Below, in pieces: positions 10,156-19,852 of a stretch of DNA of 64,000 nt (positions are counted from its first letter, which is position 1; each line of letters begins with the position of its first letter). Position numbers and translations under genes: made by a program. This DNA is from Pseudomonadota bacterium. GTDB lineage: Bacteria > Pseudomonadota > Gammaproteobacteria > Steroidobacterales > Steroidobacteraceae. The notes under the pieces were generated by a model, which ran no database searches, was not told the DNA's origin, and saw only the letters and a program-made list of their open reading frames with translations. The stretch is from assembly GCA_018261655.1 (NCBI GenBank), contig JAGTSG010000014.1, positions 1-64,000 on the forward strand, written 5' to 3'.

Positions 10156-11217
10156 ATGGGCCGACTGCCTGCCCGTCTTGCCGCGGTCCTCCTGCTGACC
10201 ATTCCCGTCCTCGCCGCCTGCGGCGGAGGCCACGAACCCGGGGTCACGGCGACCGCGCCGGGCGCCCAGCTCGAGACCCTCGTCGTTGCCGCGGGCCCGG
10301 GCGAGGGGGAGCGGATGTTCGACGGCATCGTCGAGGCCGTTCAGCAGGCCACCATCGCCGCGCAGACCTCGGGCCGGATCGTGGCCCTCGGGCGTGACGT
10401 GGACGACCCCGTGGCGCGCGGCGACATGATCCTCCGGATCAGCGGTGTCGAGCAGCGCGCGAGGCTGGACGGGGCGCAGCAGGCGCTGACCGAGGCGCGA
10501 GCCGTGGCGGCCGAAGCCCGCGCGCGCTACGCGCGCGTGAGCGACCTCGCCGCCAGGAAGCTGCTGTCGGGGGCGGACCTCGACCGCGCGACCGCGGACC
10601 GTGACGCGGCCGAGGCGCGCCTGGCATCTGCCGAGGCGGGCGTCGCGGCGGCGCAGGAACAGTTCGGCTACACGGAGATCCGCGCGCCGTTCGCGGGCGT
10701 CGTCACCGCGCGCCACGTGGAGGTCGGCGAGGCGGTCAGTCCCGGGCAGCCGCTGACGGCCGTCGCCGCCCTCGGCGCGCTCCGCGTCAACGTCGATGTG
10801 CCACAGGCGTTTGCGGACGAGATCCGCGGGCTCGGCGCCGCGCGCGTCTACGCGGGCAAGCAGGTGCTCGACTCGGCGCAGGTGACGGTATTCCCGGCTG
10901 CCGCGTCGGCGTCCAATACCGTCCGGGTACGCATCGACCTCGAGCCGGGCGTGGGTGATCTCTACCCGGGGATGTTCGTCAAGGCCGGCTTCCGCTCCGG
11001 CGAACCCGCGGCGCTGCGCGTCCCGGCGCGCGTCGTGGTCCGGCGCAGCGAGGTGACCGCCGTCTACGTGGTCGGGGAGGACCGGCAGGTCCGGCTCCGC
11101 CAGGTCCGGCTCGGACGCCAGGCGGGGGACGAATACGAGGTGCTGGCCGGGCTGTCCGCGGGCGAACGCGTTGCCGCCGACCCGGTGGCGGCGACGCTGG
11201 TCGTCGAGGGACGCTAG
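10156..11217 (+). CDS. RND efflux periplasmic adaptor (MFP) subunit
   Basis: Lipoprotein signal (LAACGGG); GRIVALGRDVDDPVARGDMILRI, FGYTEIRAPFAGVVTARHVEVGEAV. Confidence 0.93.
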   Translation: MGRLPARLAAVLLLTIPVLAACGGGHEPGVTATAPGAQLETLVVAAGPGEGERMFDGIVEAVQQATIAAQTSGRIVALGRDVDDPVARGDMILRISGVEQRARLDGAQQALTEARAVAAEARARYARVSDLAARKLLSGADLDRATADRDAAEARLASAEAGVAAAQEQFGYTEIRAPFAGVVTARHVEVGEAVSPGQPLTAVAALGALRVNVDVPQAFADEIRGLGAARVYAGKQVLDSAQVTVFPAAASASNTVRVRIDLEPGVGDLYPGMFVKAGFRSGEPAALRVPARVVVRRSEVTAVYVVGEDRQVRLRQVRLGRQAGDEYEVLAGLSAGERVAADPVAATLVVEGR

Positions 11218-11220
11218 CGA

Positions 11221-14200
11221 ATGTCCGCCGCCCCACTCGGCTTCTCGGGCCGCGTCGCCCGTACTTTCCTCACCAACCAGCTCACGCCGCTGCTGGCGCT
11301 CGCCGGCCTGCTGCTCGGGCTGTTCGCGGTGCTGGTGACGCCGCGCGAGGAGGAGCCGCAGATCGACGTGACGATGGCGAACGTCATCGTGCCGTTCCCC
11401 GGCGCCAGCGCGGCGGAGGTGGAGAGCCTGATCGCCGAGCCGATGGAGCAGGTGCTGGCCGAGATCTCCGGCGTCAAGCACCTGTACTCGGTGGCGCGGC
11501 CGGGTGCGGCGGTCCTGACGGTCGAGTTCGAGGTGGGCGTGCCGCGCGACACCGCGATCGTCCACCTGTACAACGCCATCTTCTCGAACCTCGACATGCC
11601 GCCGCCCAACCTCGGCTGGCTGCAACCGATCATCAAGCCCAAGGGCATCGACGACGTGCCGGTCGTCACCGTGACGCTGTGGACGCGCGACCCCGCGCGG
11701 GGTTCCTACGACCTCGGGAAGGTCGCGCATGCGCTCGAGGGCGAGCTCAAGCGCGTGCACGGCGCGCGTAACGTCTACACGGTGGGCGGCCCGGACGACG
11801 TCGTGCACGTCGAGCTGGACCCGCAGCGGCTGGCCGGCCACGGGCTGACGGCAACCGAACTGGTCGCGCGGCTCGAGGCCGCCAACATCGTGCGCCACGC
11901 GGGCGGACTGGTCGGCGGCGGCGTCGAGACGCCGGTGCAGGCGGGCACCTTCCTGGCCGGACGGGAGGACGTCGCGGGACTGGTGGTCGGCCTGAGCGAC
12001 GGGCGCCCGGTCTTCCTCGAGGACGTGGCGCGCGTGTCGGCGGGTCCCGACCAGCCGGACCAGTACGTGTGGATGGGCGCCGGCCCCGCCGCATCGAGCC
12101 GTGGCATCGAGCTGACCGGCGAGGTGCCCGCGGTGACCGTCGCGCTGTCGAAGCAGCCGGGCATGAACGCCGTGGACGTGACGCGCAGGGTCGTGGCGCA
12201 GCTCGAGTCGCTGCGCGGCGTCGTCATTCCGGAAGGCGTCGAGGCGACGGTGACGCGCAACTACGGCGAGACGGCCAACGACAAGGCGCAGAAGCTGATC
12301 CAGAAGCTGTCCTTTGCCACGGCGTCGGTGGTGCTGCTGGTGCTGCTCGCGCTCGGCTGGCGCGAGGCCGTCGTGGTGGGCGCCGCGGTCGTCGTCACGC
12401 TCGCGGCCACGTTGTTCGCCTCCTGGGCCTGGGGATTCACGCTCAACCGCGTGTCGCTGTTCGCGCTGATCTTCTCGATCGGCATCCTGGTCGACGATGC
12501 GATCGTCGTCGTGGAGAACATCCACCGCCACATGGCGCTCGGCGGCCGCAGGCTGCTGGACGCGATCCCGCAGGCGGTCGACGAGGTCGGCGGCCCGACG
12601 ATCCTGGCGACCTTCACGGTGATCGCTGCGCTCGTCCCGATGGCCTTCGTCACCGGGCTGATGGGGCCGTACATGAGCCCGATCCCCATCAACGCCAGCC
12701 TCGGCATGGTGATCTCGCTGGTCGTGGCCTTCGTGTTCACGCCGTGGCTGTCGAACCGGATGATGGCCGGCCACGACTTCAGCCAGCACGCGGGCCACGG
12801 GAAGGCGCCGCTCGAGCCGCTCTTCGAGCGCGTGATGTCGCCATTCCTGACGCATCCTGCGGCGCGCCGCAACCGCCTTCGCCTCTACGGCGCGACACTG
12901 GTGGCGATCCTGGCCGCGGTCAGCCTCGTTGGCCTCAAGTGGGTCGTGCTCAAGATGCTGCCCTTCGACAACAAGTCGGAGTTCCAGGTCGTGGTCAACA
13001 TGCCCGAGGGCACGCCGGTGGAGCGCACCGCGCAGGTGCTCGGCGAACTGGCCGCGGAGGTGCGCAAGGTTCCCGAGGTGACGGACTACCAGGCCTACGC
13101 AGGCACCGCCGCGCCCATCAACTTCAACGGGCTGGTCCGGCAGTACTACCTGCGCGAGAGCAGCGAGCTCGGCGACCTGCAGGTCAACCTGGTTGACAAG
13201 CACGACCGCGAACGGCAGAGCCACGAGATCGCCGCTGGCCTGCGGCCGTCGCTGGCCGCGATCGGCCGGCAATACGCTGCGTCGGTGCAGGTCGTGGAGG
13301 TGCCGCCGGGACCGCCGGTCATGGCGCCGATCGTCGCGGAAATCTACGGGCCGTCCTACGAGTCGCAGCGCGAGCTGGCCCGCGAGGTCCGCAGGATCTT
13401 CGACGGCACGGCCGACATCATCGACGTGGACGACAGCCTGGAGGCCGATGTCGACCGGCTGGTCGTCACCGTGGACCGCCAGAAGGCGGCCATGCTGGGT
13501 GTCCCGCAGCAGGCGGTGACCGAGACCATCGCCATGGCCACCGGCGGGATCGACGCCACCTTCGTCCGGCTGGGCCGGGAAAAGTACCCGGTGGCCGTGC
13601 GCGTCGAGCTGCCGGTGGCCGAGAAGGCGAGCCTCGATCGCGTGCTGGCGCTGCGGGTGCGGACGCTGGCCGGCGACATGGTGCCGCTGTCGGAGATCAC
13701 GCGCGTGGAGCGGGTCGGCTGGGACCCGGTCATCTACCGCAAGGATGGCTCGCGCTACGCCTGGGTGACCGGCGACGGCGGCGGCGAGCTCGACAGCCCC
13801 CTGTACGGCATGTTCGGGATGGTCGGGCGCGTCGCGGACGAGAAGCCGGGCGGCCGCGACGTCCGGCAGTACTTCACGCGGCAGCCGGACCCGAGCGCGG
13901 GGTTCGCCATCAAGTGGGACGGCGAGTGGCAGATCACCTACGAGACCTTCCGTGACATGGGCCTCGCGTACTCGGTCGGGCTGATCCTGATCTTCCTGCT
14001 CGTCGTCGCGCAGTTCGGCAGCTACGCGGTGCCACTGGTCATCATGGCGCCGATCCCGCTGACGCTGATCGGCATCATGCCCGGCCACGCGTTGCTGGGC
14101 GCGCAGTTCACGGCCACCTCGATGATCGGCATGATTGCCCTGGCCGGCATCATCGTCCGCAATTCCATCCTGCTGGTGGACTTCGTCAACGTCGAGCTCG

Positions 14201-14433
14201 CGGCCGGCAAGGACCTGGCGCATGCTGTCATCCGCGCGGGCGCGGTGCGCGCCAAGCCGATCGTGCTGACGGCCGTGGCGGCGATGATGGGGGCCTTCTT
14301 CATCCTCGACGACCCCATCTTCAACGGCCTGGCCGTGTCGCTGATCTTCGGCATCCTCGTGTCGACCTTGCTGACGTTGCTCGTGATACCCATCCTCTAT
14401 TACAGCTACCGCCGGAGGCAGCTCCAGGGCTGA
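11221..14433 (+). CDS. RND efflux transporter permease
   Basis: 1070 aa; PGASAAEVESLIAEPMEQ, FSIGILVDDAIVVVENIHRH, AGIIVRNSILLVDFVN. Confidence 0.95.
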   Translation: MSAAPLGFSGRVARTFLTNQLTPLLALAGLLLGLFAVLVTPREEEPQIDVTMANVIVPFPGASAAEVESLIAEPMEQVLAEISGVKHLYSVARPGAAVLTVEFEVGVPRDTAIVHLYNAIFSNLDMPPPNLGWLQPIIKPKGIDDVPVVTVTLWTRDPARGSYDLGKVAHALEGELKRVHGARNVYTVGGPDDVVHVELDPQRLAGHGLTATELVARLEAANIVRHAGGLVGGGVETPVQAGTFLAGREDVAGLVVGLSDGRPVFLEDVARVSAGPDQPDQYVWMGAGPAASSRGIELTGEVPAVTVALSKQPGMNAVDVTRRVVAQLESLRGVVIPEGVEATVTRNYGETANDKAQKLIQKLSFATASVVLLVLLALGWREAVVVGAAVVVTLAATLFASWAWGFTLNRVSLFALIFSIGILVDDAIVVVENIHRHMALGGRRLLDAIPQAVDEVGGPTILATFTVIAALVPMAFVTGLMGPYMSPIPINASLGMVISLVVAFVFTPWLSNRMMAGHDFSQHAGHGKAPLEPLFERVMSPFLTHPAARRNRLRLYGATLVAILAAVSLVGLKWVVLKMLPFDNKSEFQVVVNMPEGTPVERTAQVLGELAAEVRKVPEVTDYQAYAGTAAPINFNGLVRQYYLRESSELGDLQVNLVDKHDRERQSHEIAAGLRPSLAAIGRQYAASVQVVEVPPGPPVMAPIVAEIYGPSYESQRELAREVRRIFDGTADIIDVDDSLEADVDRLVVTVDRQKAAMLGVPQQAVTETIAMATGGIDATFVRLGREKYPVAVRVELPVAEKASLDRVLALRVRTLAGDMVPLSEITRVERVGWDPVIYRKDGSRYAWVTGDGGGELDSPLYGMFGMVGRVADEKPGGRDVRQYFTRQPDPSAGFAIKWDGEWQITYETFRDMGLAYSVGLILIFLLVVAQFGSYAVPLVIMAPIPLTLIGIMPGHALLGAQFTATSMIGMIALAGIIVRNSILLVDFVNVELAAGKDLAHAVIRAGAVRAKPIVLTAVAAMMGAFFILDDPIFNGLAVSLIFGILVSTLLTLLVIPILYYSYRRRQLQG

Positions 14434-14465
14434 AACCGGCCACCACCGACAAAAGGGGACATGAC

Positions 14466-15734
14466 ATGGCAACCGTAGTGGTACTGGGCGCGGGACTGGG
14501 CGGCATCCCGACGGCCTACGAAGTGCGCAGCAAGCTCGACGTCAGCCACCGGGTCGTCATGGTGGGCTCGAGCGAGTTCTACGAGTTCACGCCGTCCAAC
14601 CCCTGGGTTGCGGTCGGCTGGCGCAAGCTGGAGCAGACCCGTGTGGACATGCGCCGGCCCTTCGAGCGCAAGGGCATCGAGTTCGTCCCGGAGCTGGCGA
14701 CGCACATCGACGCGCCCGGGCGGAAGCTGACGCTCAAGAGCGGCAAGGTCATCGACTACGACTACCTGGTCATCGCCACCGGCCCGAAGCTCGCCTTCGA
14801 GGAAGTGCCGGGACTGGGACCGGAAGGCTTCACGCAGTCCATCTGCACCCACGACCACGCCGAGCGCGCCTGGCGGGCGTACGAGAAGTTCGTGGCCAAC
14901 CCGGGCCCGGTGGTCATCGGCGCGGCGGCGGGCGCCAGCTGCTTCGGTCCCGCCTACGAGATGGCGATGATCCTCGACGCGGACCTGCGCAAGCGCAGGA
15001 TCCGCGACAAGGTACCGATGACCTTCGTCAGCAGCGAGCCGTACATCGGCCACATGGGCCTGGGCGGCGTCGGCGACAGCAAGGGACTCATGGAGTCCGA
15101 ACTGCGGCAGCGCCACATCAAGTGGATCACCAACGCGAAGGTGGCCGAGGCGCAGGAGGGCAAGCTCCGCGTCCAGGAGATGGACGACGAGGGGAAGCTG
15201 CGCAAGGAGCACGAGCTGCCGTTCAAGTGGGCCATGATCCTGCCGGCGTTCAAGGGCGTGGACGCCGTCGCGGCGGTCCCGGAGCTGTGCAACCCGCGCG
15301 GCTTCGTCATCGTCGACGAGCACCAGCGCAGCAGGAAGTACCCGAGCATCTTCTCCGCCGGCGTCTGCATCGCCATCCCGCCGGTCGAGGTGACGCCGGT
15401 GCCGACCGGCGCCCCGAAGACCGGCTTCATGATCGAGTCGATGGTGAGCGCGATCGCCGAGAACATCGCCGCGGACCTGTCGGGTCGGCCCGCGGAAGCC
15501 AGGGCGACCTGGAACGCATTGTGCCTGGCCGACTTCGGGGACTCGGGCGCCGCCTTCGTCGCGCTGCCGCAGATTCCGCCGCGCAACGTCACCTGGGCGC
15601 GCCAGGGCTATTGGGTCCACGTCGCCAAGATCGCGTTCGAGAAGTACTTCCTGCGCAAGGTCCGCACCGGCTCGATCACGCCGGTGTACGAGAAGTACGT
15701 CCTGAAGATCATGGGGCTGCACTCGCTGAAGTAG
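14466..15734 (+). CDS. Sulfide:quinone oxidoreductase-like FAD flavoprotein
   Basis: VVVLGAGLGGIPTAYEVR; FYEFTPSNPWVAVGWR; DYDYLVIATGPKLAF; IFSAGVCIAIPPVEVTPVPTGAPKTGFMIE. Confidence 0.85.
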   Translation: MATVVVLGAGLGGIPTAYEVRSKLDVSHRVVMVGSSEFYEFTPSNPWVAVGWRKLEQTRVDMRRPFERKGIEFVPELATHIDAPGRKLTLKSGKVIDYDYLVIATGPKLAFEEVPGLGPEGFTQSICTHDHAERAWRAYEKFVANPGPVVIGAAAGASCFGPAYEMAMILDADLRKRRIRDKVPMTFVSSEPYIGHMGLGGVGDSKGLMESELRQRHIKWITNAKVAEAQEGKLRVQEMDDEGKLRKEHELPFKWAMILPAFKGVDAVAAVPELCNPRGFVIVDEHQRSRKYPSIFSAGVCIAIPPVEVTPVPTGAPKTGFMIESMVSAIAENIAADLSGRPAEARATWNALCLADFGDSGAAFVALPQIPPRNVTWARQGYWVHVAKIAFEKYFLRKVRTGSITPVYEKYVLKIMGLHSLK

Positions 15735-15775
15735 CGCCGCGCCCGACGCACCCGACGCACACGGCTCGAGCGCTC

Positions 15776-16106
15776 AAAGGGCGGATCCCCGCTGCGCTTG
15801 CGCGGTTTGCCTGGCGCGGTCTTCGGTCGGCCGGTCTTGCCCGGCACGGACGCTCGACGGGCGGGTCCCCGCTGCGCTCGCTCGGCTCCGCTGCGCTCCG
15901 CAAGCACAACTCGCTCGCTCCGGGGGACGCCGCCCTTCGCGCCCGTGCCTCGCGCGTGCTGCCGCCGTTCGGGCGCGGTCGAGGGAGGGCCGGTCCCCGA
16001 AGCGAGGGAGTTTGGATCGGCCCGAAGGGCCCGACCGAGCGAAGCGGGACCGGCCGACCGCTGACCGCGCCAAACAGACTGCGCGAGCGCCGCTGGGACG
16101 CTGCCC
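15776..16106. repeat. Cluster of palindromic (REP/MITE-like) repeats arranged as a nested inverted repeat
   Basis: Outer arms 15776-15833 and 16048-16106 are imperfect reverse complements (gaccggccgaccg..gaccgcgcca..); inner units 15859-15930 and 15988-16055 are also inverted relatives; unit 15988-16055 has perfect ends GGCCGGTCCC/GGGACCGGCC. Confidence 0.8.
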
Positions 16107-16138
16107 GATGAGGGCCCGTTCCGGCGTTATGCGCTCCG

Positions 16139-16588
16139 TCAGACGACCGACTCGAGCCAACGCGCCAGCGATCCCGCGTCCAGGGCCCCGGCCTGTTGCG
16201 CCACCGGCCGCCCGCCGCGGAACACGATCAGCGTCGGGATGCTGCGGATGTTGAAGCGCGCCGCGAGCTGCGGCTCGGCATCGGTGTTCACCTTGGCGAA
16301 TCGCAGGCGCGGCTCGAACTGCCGGGCGGCCGCCTCGAAGCGGGGCGCCATCGCGTGGCAGGGGCCGCACCAGGGAGCCCAGAAGTCCACGACGACGGGC
16401 AGGCCGCCGCGCGCCACGTGGGCTTCGAAGGCCCCTGCGTCGAGTTCGGTGGGATGTCCGGTGAACAAGGGGGACTTGCAGCGCGGACAGCGCGGATGAT
16501 CCCCCAGGCGTTCCGCCGGGACGCGTGCCAGGCCGTGGCAGGCGGGACAGGCGACGTGGACGGGATCCTGGCTTGCTGCGACCGGCAT
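16139..16588 (-). CDS. trxC: Thioredoxin 2 (zinc-ribbon thioredoxin)
   Basis: N-terminal [25 protein letters not shown] and [17 protein letters not shown]. Confidence 0.93.
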   Translation of the reverse strand: MPVAASQDPVHVACPACHGLARVPAERLGDHPRCPRCKSPLFTGHPTELDAGAFEAHVARGGLPVVVDFWAPWCGPCHAMAPRFEAAARQFEPRLRFAKVNTDAEPQLAARFNIRSIPTLIVFRGGRPVAQQAGALDAGSLARWLESVV

Positions 16589-16661
16589 GGGGTCCTCCCG
16601 GGGTGGCCGGACCGGCGGCCGGGGCGCGCGGCGGTCCTGCGCGCCTTACGGACGTCGCGGC

Positions 16662-16690
16662 CTTGAAAAGTGACCGAAACTACCTACATC
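16662..16690 (+). promoter_or_regulatory. Candidate sigma-32 (RpoH) heat-shock promoter for cbpA
   Basis: CTTGAAA (16662-16668), 14 nt spacer, CCTACATC (16683-16690), ~30 nt before ATG 16720; -35 fits consensus, -10 only partly. Confidence 0.5.
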
Positions 16691-16719
16691 CCAAGTGGGA
16701 CCCATCGGAACCGATTTCA

Positions 16720-17676
16720 ATGCAGTTCAAGGACTACTACGAGGTGCTCGGCGTCGGGCGGGACGCCAAGGCCGAGGACATCAAGCGGGCCTACCGGCGG
16801 CTCGCCCGCAAGTATCACCCGGACGTCAGCAAGGAACCGAACGCCGAGGAGCGATTCAAGGAGGTCCAGGAGGCCTACGAGGTGCTGAAGGATCCCGAGA
16901 AACGCGCGGCCTACGACCAGCTGGGCCGCGACTACCGCCCGGGCCAGGACTTCCGCCCACCGCCCGACTGGGGCCAGGGCTTCGAATTCTCGGGTCCGGG
17001 CGGCGCCGGGGGCTTCAGTGACTTCTTCGAGCAGCTGTTCGGCCAGGGCAGCCCGTTCGGCGGCCGGGGGCCCGGGCGGCAGTTCGACGTTCGCGGCGAG
17101 GACCACCACGCGCAGATCGACCTGTCGCTCGAGCAGGCGTATGCGGGCGGGACGCACACCATCGGCCTGCAGCATCCCGAGACCGGCCGGGACGGCCGCG
17201 TCGAGCTGCGCAGCCGCCAGCTGAAGGTCAGGATTCCCGCCGGGGTCACTGACGGACAGGTCATCCGGCTGGCCGGGCAGGGCGCGCCCGGTGTCGGCCG
17301 CGGCGGCCGCGGCGACCTGTACCTGAAGGTGGCGCTGCGGCCGCATCCGTTGTTCGTCGTCGACCGGCGCGACGTGACGCTGACGCTGCCAGTCGCGCCC
17401 TGGGAGGCCGCCCTCGGCGGCGTCGTACCGGTGCCGACGCCGGGCGGCACCGTCGAGCTGCGCCTGCCGCCCAACAGCCGCGCCGGACAGAAACTCCGCC
17501 TGAAGGGCCGCGGCCTGCCCGGGACGCCGCCGGGCGACCAGTACGTCGTGCTGCAGGTGGTCCTGCCTCCGGCGGAGACTCCGGCGGCGCGCGAGCTGTT
17601 CGAGCGCATGCGCCGCGAGCTGCCATTCGACCCGCGCGCCAACCTCGGAGGAGCCCATGCCACGCACAAGGCATGA
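16720..17676 (+). CDS. cbpA: DnaJ-family curved DNA-binding protein CbpA
   Basis: [38 protein letters not shown]; DnaJ C-terminal domain without zinc finger; followed by cbpM. Confidence 0.93.
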   Translation: MQFKDYYEVLGVGRDAKAEDIKRAYRRLARKYHPDVSKEPNAEERFKEVQEAYEVLKDPEKRAAYDQLGRDYRPGQDFRPPPDWGQGFEFSGPGGAGGFSDFFEQLFGQGSPFGGRGPGRQFDVRGEDHHAQIDLSLEQAYAGGTHTIGLQHPETGRDGRVELRSRQLKVRIPAGVTDGQVIRLAGQGAPGVGRGGRGDLYLKVALRPHPLFVVDRRDVTLTLPVAPWEAALGGVVPVPTPGGTVELRLPPNSRAGQKLRLKGRGLPGTPPGDQYVVLQVVLPPAETPAARELFERMRRELPFDPRANLGGAHATHKA

Positions 17677-17965
17677 GCCCGACCCGGGCACGATCGCCTT
17701 CGAGGACCTCGGCGAGGCGCTTGGCGTCGAGGCGACGGTCGTCATGGAATATGTCGAGCTCGGCCTCGTTCACCCCTGCCAGCAGGCCACGTCCCGGACC
17801 CTGACGGCGGCGGACGTCGCCCGGGTGTCGCGGGCGTTGCGCCTGGCCCGGGAATTCGACGTGCACGCTGCCGCAGCGGCCATGCTGGTCGAGCTGCTGG
17901 AGGAGCGCGACGCCCTGCGCCGGCGTGTCGCCTGCCTCGAACAGGTCGCGGGCACGCCGGCGTGA
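17657..17965 (+). CDS. cbpM: Chaperone modulator CbpM (MerR-like)
   Basis: 102 aa; [12 protein letters not shown]..; directly downstream and overlapping cbpA. Confidence 0.82.
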   Translation: MPRTRHEPDPGTIAFEDLGEALGVEATVVMEYVELGLVHPCQQATSRTLTAADVARVSRALRLAREFDVHAAAAAMLVELLEERDALRRRVACLEQVAGTPA

Positions 17966-18864
17966 CGCCACGCCACGCCGGGCCGCGTGCCGCCGACCTG
18001 CGGCGGCTGATCGAGGCCCGCCACGCGCGCTTCCTGGCGGAGCTGCAGGCCGCGGAGCGGTCGCCAGGGGTTCAGGCCGTCCACCGCACCCGGGTCGCGG
18101 CGCGTAGCCTGCGGTCGCTCCTGGCCACGCTGAAGCCGGCCTTGCGGCCCACGCTGTTCGCGCGGTCGCGTCGCGACCTGCGCAACATGGCCGTCGAGCT
18201 CGAGGAGGTCCGTGAGGCCGACGTCCGCCGGTCGTGGCTGGCCGCGTTGGCCCGCGAGAGCGGGGTGCTGACACCCGGCGCCGGCCGGGCGCTCGTCGTC
18301 GAGCTCGAGCGTGAGCGTGACGCGGCGAGGAGGCGGCTCAGGAAGCACCTTCGGTCGCAGGCCTATCACGAGCGGACCCTGCGCCTGGCCGCGACGCTCA
18401 GCGACCGGCGCCTCGTGCCGGGCGACGTGGACGCCGCGAAAGTCGTGCACAGGCGGCTCGCCCGGCGATGGAAACGCCTGCGGCGCGCGCTCGCGGCCCG
18501 GGTCGACGACCCGCAGGCGCTGCACGAGCTGCGGCTCGCCGCGAAGCACGCGCGCTATGCGAGCGAGGCGCTGATGCCGCTGCTCGGGATCGAGGCACCA
18601 AGGGAACTCAAGGCGCTCAGGAGCCTGCAGGACTGCCTCGGGGAGCACCGCGACGCAACCGAGGCGGGGGAGTGGCTCGCCGGCCTCGGCGAGCCTCTCG
18701 GTCCCGTGCTGCTGCGGCGCCTCGAGGGTCCGATCGAGCAGGTGAAGGAGCGAAGGCTGCGCGAGCTCGACCGGCTCGCGGCGCGATTCACCGAACCGCG
18801 GCTCGTGCCGCCCGCGGTCAGCCCAGCCCGACGCCGAGCAGCCGCCCGATCAGCCAGGTCGTGA
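17962..18864 (+). CDS. CHAD domain-containing protein
   Basis: VHRTRVAARSLRSLLATLKPAL, VHRRLARRWKRLRRAL, LHELRLAAKHARYASE. Confidence 0.88.
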   Translation: MTPRHAGPRAADLRRLIEARHARFLAELQAAERSPGVQAVHRTRVAARSLRSLLATLKPALRPTLFARSRRDLRNMAVELEEVREADVRRSWLAALARESGVLTPGAGRALVVELERERDAARRRLRKHLRSQAYHERTLRLAATLSDRRLVPGDVDAAKVVHRRLARRWKRLRRALAARVDDPQALHELRLAAKHARYASEALMPLLGIEAPRELKALRSLQDCLGEHRDATEAGEWLAGLGEPLGPVLLRRLEGPIEQVKERRLRELDRLAARFTEPRLVPPAVSPARRRAAARSARS

Positions 18865-19849
18865 GGCCCGCGCCACCACCGATCGCCATCATCCTGAGCC
18901 CGCCCATGACGGCGCTGCGCCCGGTGAACAGCGACAGCGCCGTGCCGACGCCGAACAGGCTCGCCCCGGTCAGCAGCACCGTTGCGCGCACGCCGCCCCC
19001 CGGCGGGCCCAGCAGGAATGGCAGCAGCGGGACGATCGCCCCGGCCGCGAAGGCCGCGAACGAGGACAGCGCGGCGCCCCACGGCGACCCGAGGTCGTCG
19101 GGATTCAGGCCGAGTTCCTCGCGGGCGAGCGTGTCGAGGGCGTGGTCCGGGTCCCTCATCAGCTCACGCGCCAGTTCGCGCGCGCGGCCGACTTCCATGC
19201 CGCGCGCGGCATAGATCAGGGCCAGTTCCTCGGCCTCCTCGTCCGGATACTCCGCGAGCTCGTCGCGCTCGAGCCCGATCTGGTACTCGAACATCTCACG
19301 CTGCGAGCGCACCGACACGTACTCGCCCGCGGCCATGGACAAGGCCCCGGCCAGCAGGCCGGCGACGCCGGCCGTCAGCACGGGTCCCGGACCGGCACCG
19401 GCGCCGGCCACGCCCAGGATCAGGCAGGCATTGGACACCAGTCCGTCGTTGATCCCGAAGACCGCGGCGCGCAGGTTGCCACCCCCCCCGCGGTGCCTTG
19501 CGCCGACCTGTTCGACACGGGTCGGCATGGCATGCCCGTCGAGGGTGGCCCGGTCGTAGACCGAGAGCCCGCGCAGCTTCATGGCGACCAGCACCGGCCT
19601 GAGGCGGCGCGGGCCGAGCCGGGCGATGAGCGCCGCGACCAGGCGGGCCCGGGCAGACGGGCTGAAGCTCGCGTGCGTGCCGTCCTCCGGCAGCAGCTTC
19701 GCCCACGTCAGGGCCTGGTCCTCGGCGGCCGCCGCCAGCGACTCGAACAGACGGCGCTTGGGGGGATCCGGCTCGACCTGGGCCAGCCGCCGGTACAGCC
19801 AGGCCGATTGCCGCTCCTGGAACCAGCTCTCTCTCGCGTCCTCGGCCAC
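18818..19849 (-). CDS. VIT1/CCC1 family transporter with N-terminal ferritin-like region
   Basis: NLRAAVFGINDGLVSNACLILGVAGA, GALSMAAGEYVSVRSQREMFEYQI; N-term YRRLAQVEPD..RRLFESLAAAAEDQA. Confidence 0.88.
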   Translation of the reverse strand: MAEDARESWFQERQSAWLYRRLAQVEPDPPKRRLFESLAAAAEDQALTWAKLLPEDGTHASFSPSARARLVAALIARLGPRRLRPVLVAMKLRGLSVYDRATLDGHAMPTRVEQVGARHRGGGGNLRAAVFGINDGLVSNACLILGVAGAGAGPGPVLTAGVAGLLAGALSMAAGEYVSVRSQREMFEYQIGLERDELAEYPDEEAEELALIYAARGMEVGRARELARELMRDPDHALDTLAREELGLNPDDLGSPWGAALSSFAAFAAGAIVPLLPFLLGPPGGGVRATVLLTGASLFGVGTALSLFTGRSAVMGGLRMMAIGGGAGLTTWLIGRLLGVGLG

Positions 19850-19852
19850 GGC

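Noticed and set aside
10135-14472. 1445-aa minus-strand ORF spanning the RND pump
   Set aside because: Antisense shadow of a clear RND permease; Arg/His/Asp-rich low-complexity translation typical of GC-rich shadow frames.
15774-16370. 198-aa minus ORF extending thioredoxin C-terminally
   Set aside because: Different frame from trxC and mainly translates the palindromic repeat cluster.
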